A stretch of 64,000 nt of DNA from Taenia hydatigena. Lineage: Eukaryota; Platyhelminthes; Cestoda; Cyclophyllidea; Taeniidae. A program made the position numbers and the translations under genes. Within the stretch, counting starts at the first letter, position 1. Every line of letters begins with the position of its first letter. The stretch covers positions 9,522,519 to 9,586,518 of the forward strand of contig JADWOT020000006.1 of the NCBI GenBank assembly GCA_036345935.2, in the 5' to 3' direction. Below are positions 61,270 to 64,000 of the stretch, in pieces. Under the pieces are notes generated by a model, which saw only the letters and a list, made by a program, of their open reading frames with translations, had not been told where the DNA came from and ran no database searches.

Positions 61270-61610
61270 CTTTCCCGATGAACGCAGCAGAGCAGAAGCA
61301 TTGCGACAGGTTTTGCTTCAACGGCGGCTCCTGTTTCGAATGCGTACGGGATCCCTACGGCCTGGCTCAGTGTGTGGGATGCCTGTGCCCGCAACACATG
61401 TGGGCTGGTGAGCGTTGTGAGTTCCGGGTTGGGCATGGAGGATCCAAGAGCCGGGCTGATGTCAATTTCGTCCTCACCTGCTTCTTCGCCTCACTCACGA
61501 TTCTGTGCGCCTGTCTTGTCATCCACCTATACTTCAAGAATAGGAGGCTGCGTTCAGACCCACTTTTGATTCCGCTTGATCAGCCGCTTCAGATGTCTTC
61601 ATCGAAATGA
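61270..61610 (+). CDS. Membrane protein with one EGF-like module (3' exon)
   Basis: Partial gene: this is the last coding exon. It starts after the acceptor TTGAACAG and ends in a stop at 61610. Counting from the ATG at 61278, a cysteine-rich EGF-like module spans residues 9-47. Its cysteines are at 9, 13, 19, 22, 32, 35, 37 and 47: the usual six in the order C-x3-C-x5-C ... C-x-C-x9-C, plus an extra pair. Residues 63-86 are a single transmembrane helix (VNFVLTCFFASLTILCACLV), then KNRRLR and a 20-residue tail. This is the layout of membrane-anchored EGF-family ligands or small type I receptors. No signal peptide is present, so 5' exons must exist, but I could not place them. An AATAAA lies at 62126-62131. 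Whether it is a ligand is inference. Confidence 0.6.
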
Positions 61611-62125
61611 GTCCCTACGATCGCTCATCCGTCAGCCAGGAGACAGTAGCTCAAATCTGAAATGAATTCCTTTGCTACAAAAAGTGCCTATGTATTTGAT
61701 AAACTTTCCAAATTGTGTCATGTCTTTCTGTCATGAAAATCTTGATTCTTGACACCTATTCTTCTCGCAAACCTTATGCCTTCGCACATGTGGCCATCTG
61801 CCTGATTCCAATCATGTATGGCTTATTAATGAGGGGAGCTATAATACAAATTTGCCAATGCTACACTTTTCGATGTATGATTGTATAAGGCATGGGGATT
61901 CGGAGGAGCTAAGTAGGTACTTGTCGGTATCTTCAACTTTACGCTACTCTAGCCAGATGCTTTGCGCCGAGATGGAGTCATTAAGCTGCGTCTGAGTGAG
62001 TAGAAACACCTCTTCAAGGCGGCTTCAGGCAGTCAAATCAGTATATGAAGTTGCCACTTATGAGAAGACTATTTTCTCGATACTGGTCACAAACAGGATT
62101 GTAAGCAATTGTCCCATAGACTCAA

Positions 62126-62131
62126 AATAAA
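62126..62131 (+). terminator. Possible polyadenylation signal for the EGF-type gene
   Basis: AATAAA about 515 bases after the stop at 61610, the first clear one on this strand. Confidence 0.35.
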
Positions 62132-62159
62132 ATTAATTCTTTTCATCGCGAGATTGTTC

Positions 62160-62580
62160 AGCCATTTTTGCTGTGAATTGCTTTAGAGACAGCATTAGCT
62201 ATTATCGTGACTAACGGGGACTTCTTTACCCATGGGGTTGTAATCCCGCCCTGGGTTACTGTCTTCAGGCCATGGTGATAGTCTCTCAGACTCGTTTTTA
62301 TGCAAATGATATGTTCTGTCACACTCCTTTGGCTTATGTCGACTATGGCGGACTCGAAGCGCTACACCACTGGCGGTGCAGAATAAAGCAGCCTGTTGCG
62401 GATTGCTGAATCTGGAACAGAGGGGTAAGGATGACGCCTACCTTTGAAACCTTCCTCAACTCCGTGTTCCGGTAGAATGCTATTAACTACTGAGGCGACA
62501 GTGGTCTCTAACGTTCTGGGAAATACCCTTAAGGTACTGTCTACAGCTCCTGTATGAAGATGCCGATTCCGTGAAACAAC
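62160..62580 (+). mobile_element. Ancient degraded TRIM-like copy
   Basis: Heavily mutated plus-orientation copy. CGCTACA followed by GGCGGTGCAGAATAAAGC corresponds to the LTR end and the primer-site region of the complete element. About 110 bp on, CTATTAACTACTGAGGCGAC matches CTATCAACAACTGAAGCGAC of the internal region. Upstream, weaker matches to the second half of the LTR can be traced (CTTCAGGCCATGG, ATATGTTCTG). Left border is uncertain. Confidence 0.55.
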
Positions 62581-62589
62581 GTCCACGCC

Positions 62590-63660
62590 TTGACCAACTG
62601 AATGAAAGTCAGATAGACGATTTGGCAGTACTGAGATGTGAACAAAGTGGGAATGAGGAGTAGTTGTGAAAACTACCCCTTTAAACTGTCTTCATTCTTG
62701 TCTTTCATTAAGCACCACTTCTTCTAGGACGATTTTCTTGCAACCAGCGATTGGACTACAGGCTACTATCATTGTAGAGGGTCATCTATCCTTAAACGGT
62801 ATTAAATCAACCAATTTTTTCCCAATAGACTTCATACATTAGCTGGAACGCTGAATACAGTAGGATTGTCAAGACTTGTCGAACACTTTGAAGACGCATG
62901 CCTTCTTGATATAAAGAAATTCAGTTATTGACAATCCCCTACAAGCCGGAGACGATGCTCAAAAGGCAAGAGAGAATATTTAGGTGCATCAGCATTTCGT
63001 CTGGCTAGGTGGTTAATCACTAGGATGCCTAAATATCCGCTGACATTGCCCCAATTAATGGCGTGGCCCTTAACCATTTTTACAGCCCCATAGCTCGTTT
63101 GCTCGTTGTTAATATACTTAGACTTATTGCAATCAAAAGAACATTCACGATGCCACAGTAGACTACAAGGAATTGTAATATAATACAACAATTACAACGA
63201 TTTCTCTTTTAAACCACACCTTGTAGTCACAAATGTCCTAACAGATGGTTAAGTTTGGCAATTGTCGATGCATTTATGCCGATAAGACTCTGGGCTCTGC
63301 GATTTAAGCTTCTACTTTGTGATGCAGGCCTCGAACAATGCCAGAGATGTTTCTTCTACTCACCGCTTGAGGTCATCCCGGCTTCGTGGATGCAAAAGTG
63401 AGTAGTTGATGTGCTTTGAATGTCTCCTATATGCCTGCGTGAACAACATCAAGTCGGCAATATCCTAAGGAACGTATATGTAATACGATATTCTTTCTTC
63501 TTATTTTTCCCGCGCTTACTTTTGAGAATAAATGACCTACCGTCTTAAGACATATTTATTGCATCTGTTAACGTGAGCAACTAACATCTCAAGACGTGGA
63601 CCAGAAAGAGTGCTTAAATCTGTGTCGGCGTAATCGACACTCTTGCCAAAAAGGATCGGA
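62590..63660. other. Intergenic stretch, no gene seen
   Basis: AT-rich with short frames only. No recognisable domain, RNA or repeat before the LTR units that start near 63666. Confidence 0.4.
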
Positions 63661-63665
63661 ATATT

Positions 63666-63852
63666 TGTTTATTTTGCTTACTTGAACTACCAGTTTTGGT
63701 CAGGGTCGCAGAGAGTTGGCCATATTGCCCTAGCTGCGCGGGCTGGCCTTAGGGCCATGCTAGCAGCTTATTTCACTCTACTTGCTGAGTACATATATTC
63801 TACCCCAGCAAACTGCCTTCTTTTGCCTTCAGGCGAGCCTCAAAAAGCTACA
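63666..63852 (+). mobile_element. Diverged LTR copy, first of a head-to-tail pair
   Basis: Plus-orientation LTR with an eroded start (TTGCTTACTTGAACTACC in place of TTTGTTGGAACTACC) and end AAAAAGCTACA. Middle blocks GCCCTAGCTGCGCGGGC and TTCTACCCCAGCA are clear. Confidence 0.75.
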
Positions 63853-63854
63853 AT

Positions 63855-64000
63855 TGTGGTACTTTGTTCGTTGGAACTACTGGTTTCGGTCAAGGTCACA
63901 GAGGTGGCCGTATTGCCCTAGCTGCGTGGGCTGGCCTGTGGGCCATGCCAGCAGCCTATTTCCCTCTGTCCGTCATATATATATATATATATATATATAT
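63855..64000 (+). mobile_element. LTR copy running off the right edge
   Basis: Starts TGTGGTACTTTG two bases after the preceding LTR, same orientation. It closely follows the consensus to the AT-repeat block, where the window ends. It could be the 5' LTR of a full element lying beyond the edge. Confidence 0.85.
63975..64000. repeat. AT dinucleotide repeat within the LTR
   Basis: The TATA-like block of the LTR is expanded here into a pure AT run reaching the window end. Its full length is unknown. Confidence 0.85.

Noticed and set aside
62362..62586. 74-residue minus-strand frame resembling the antisense frame at 28158-27955
   Set aside because: The resemblance comes from the shared TRIM internal DNA. 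It helped me find the relic but is not a gene.

Overview
This is eukaryotic, animal-type nuclear DNA, AT-rich, with spliced genes, canonical GT-AG splice sites, AATAAA signals and long gene-poor stretches. The best guess for the source is a flatworm, most likely a tapeworm (cestode). The reasons are a small heat-shock protein with two alpha-crystallin domains in one chain, very short introns (29-38 nt) in ordinary housekeeping genes, and a family of ~185-bp LTR units forming a miniature LTR element like the TRIMs described from taeniid tapeworms. The species call is an inference; the gene calls rest on directly readable motifs.

Layout from left to right. Two head-to-head single-exon genes (4335-3370 minus; 8091-9098 plus) encode divergent paralogues with a possible PH-like core and a Tyr/Arg-rich tail. 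9.3-19.7 kb shows no convincing gene, and 19.7-20.6 kb is GC-rich and unexplained. The translation elongation factor 2 gene (23468-20695, minus) follows, with a start-codon-only first exon. From 23.8 to 29.6 kb lies a cluster of LTR units, including a complete TRIM-like element (27775-28687) and a nested LTR-in-LTR insertion. ALG14 (26568-25551, minus) sits inside that cluster.

30.2-38.5 kb holds the complete 17-exon gene for the spliceosomal helicase Aquarius (AQR), including one GC-AG intron. 39.6-45.5 kb holds a 12-exon gene for a KIAA0930/DUF2045-type protein of unknown function. 47.1-48.6 kb holds the proteasome subunit alpha type-4 gene (PSMA4). 51.8-52.9 kb (minus) is the two-domain small heat-shock protein, with a heat-shock element just upstream. 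53-58.5 kb is gene-poor. Degraded TRIM relics lie at 58.6 and 62.2 kb, and LTR copies at 59.3 and 63.7-64.0 kb. In between is the 3' exon of a gene for a membrane protein with one EGF-like module (61270-61610).

The genes do not form a pathway. Most are unrelated housekeeping genes (translation, N-glycosylation, splicing, proteasome, chaperone). The points worth a second look are the ultra-short introns, the LTR/TRIM colonisation with readable target-site duplications, the paralogous pair at the left end, and the EGF-type membrane protein. Exon joins were worked out by hand from splice signals, reading phase and remembered family sequences; no alignment or transcript data were available.
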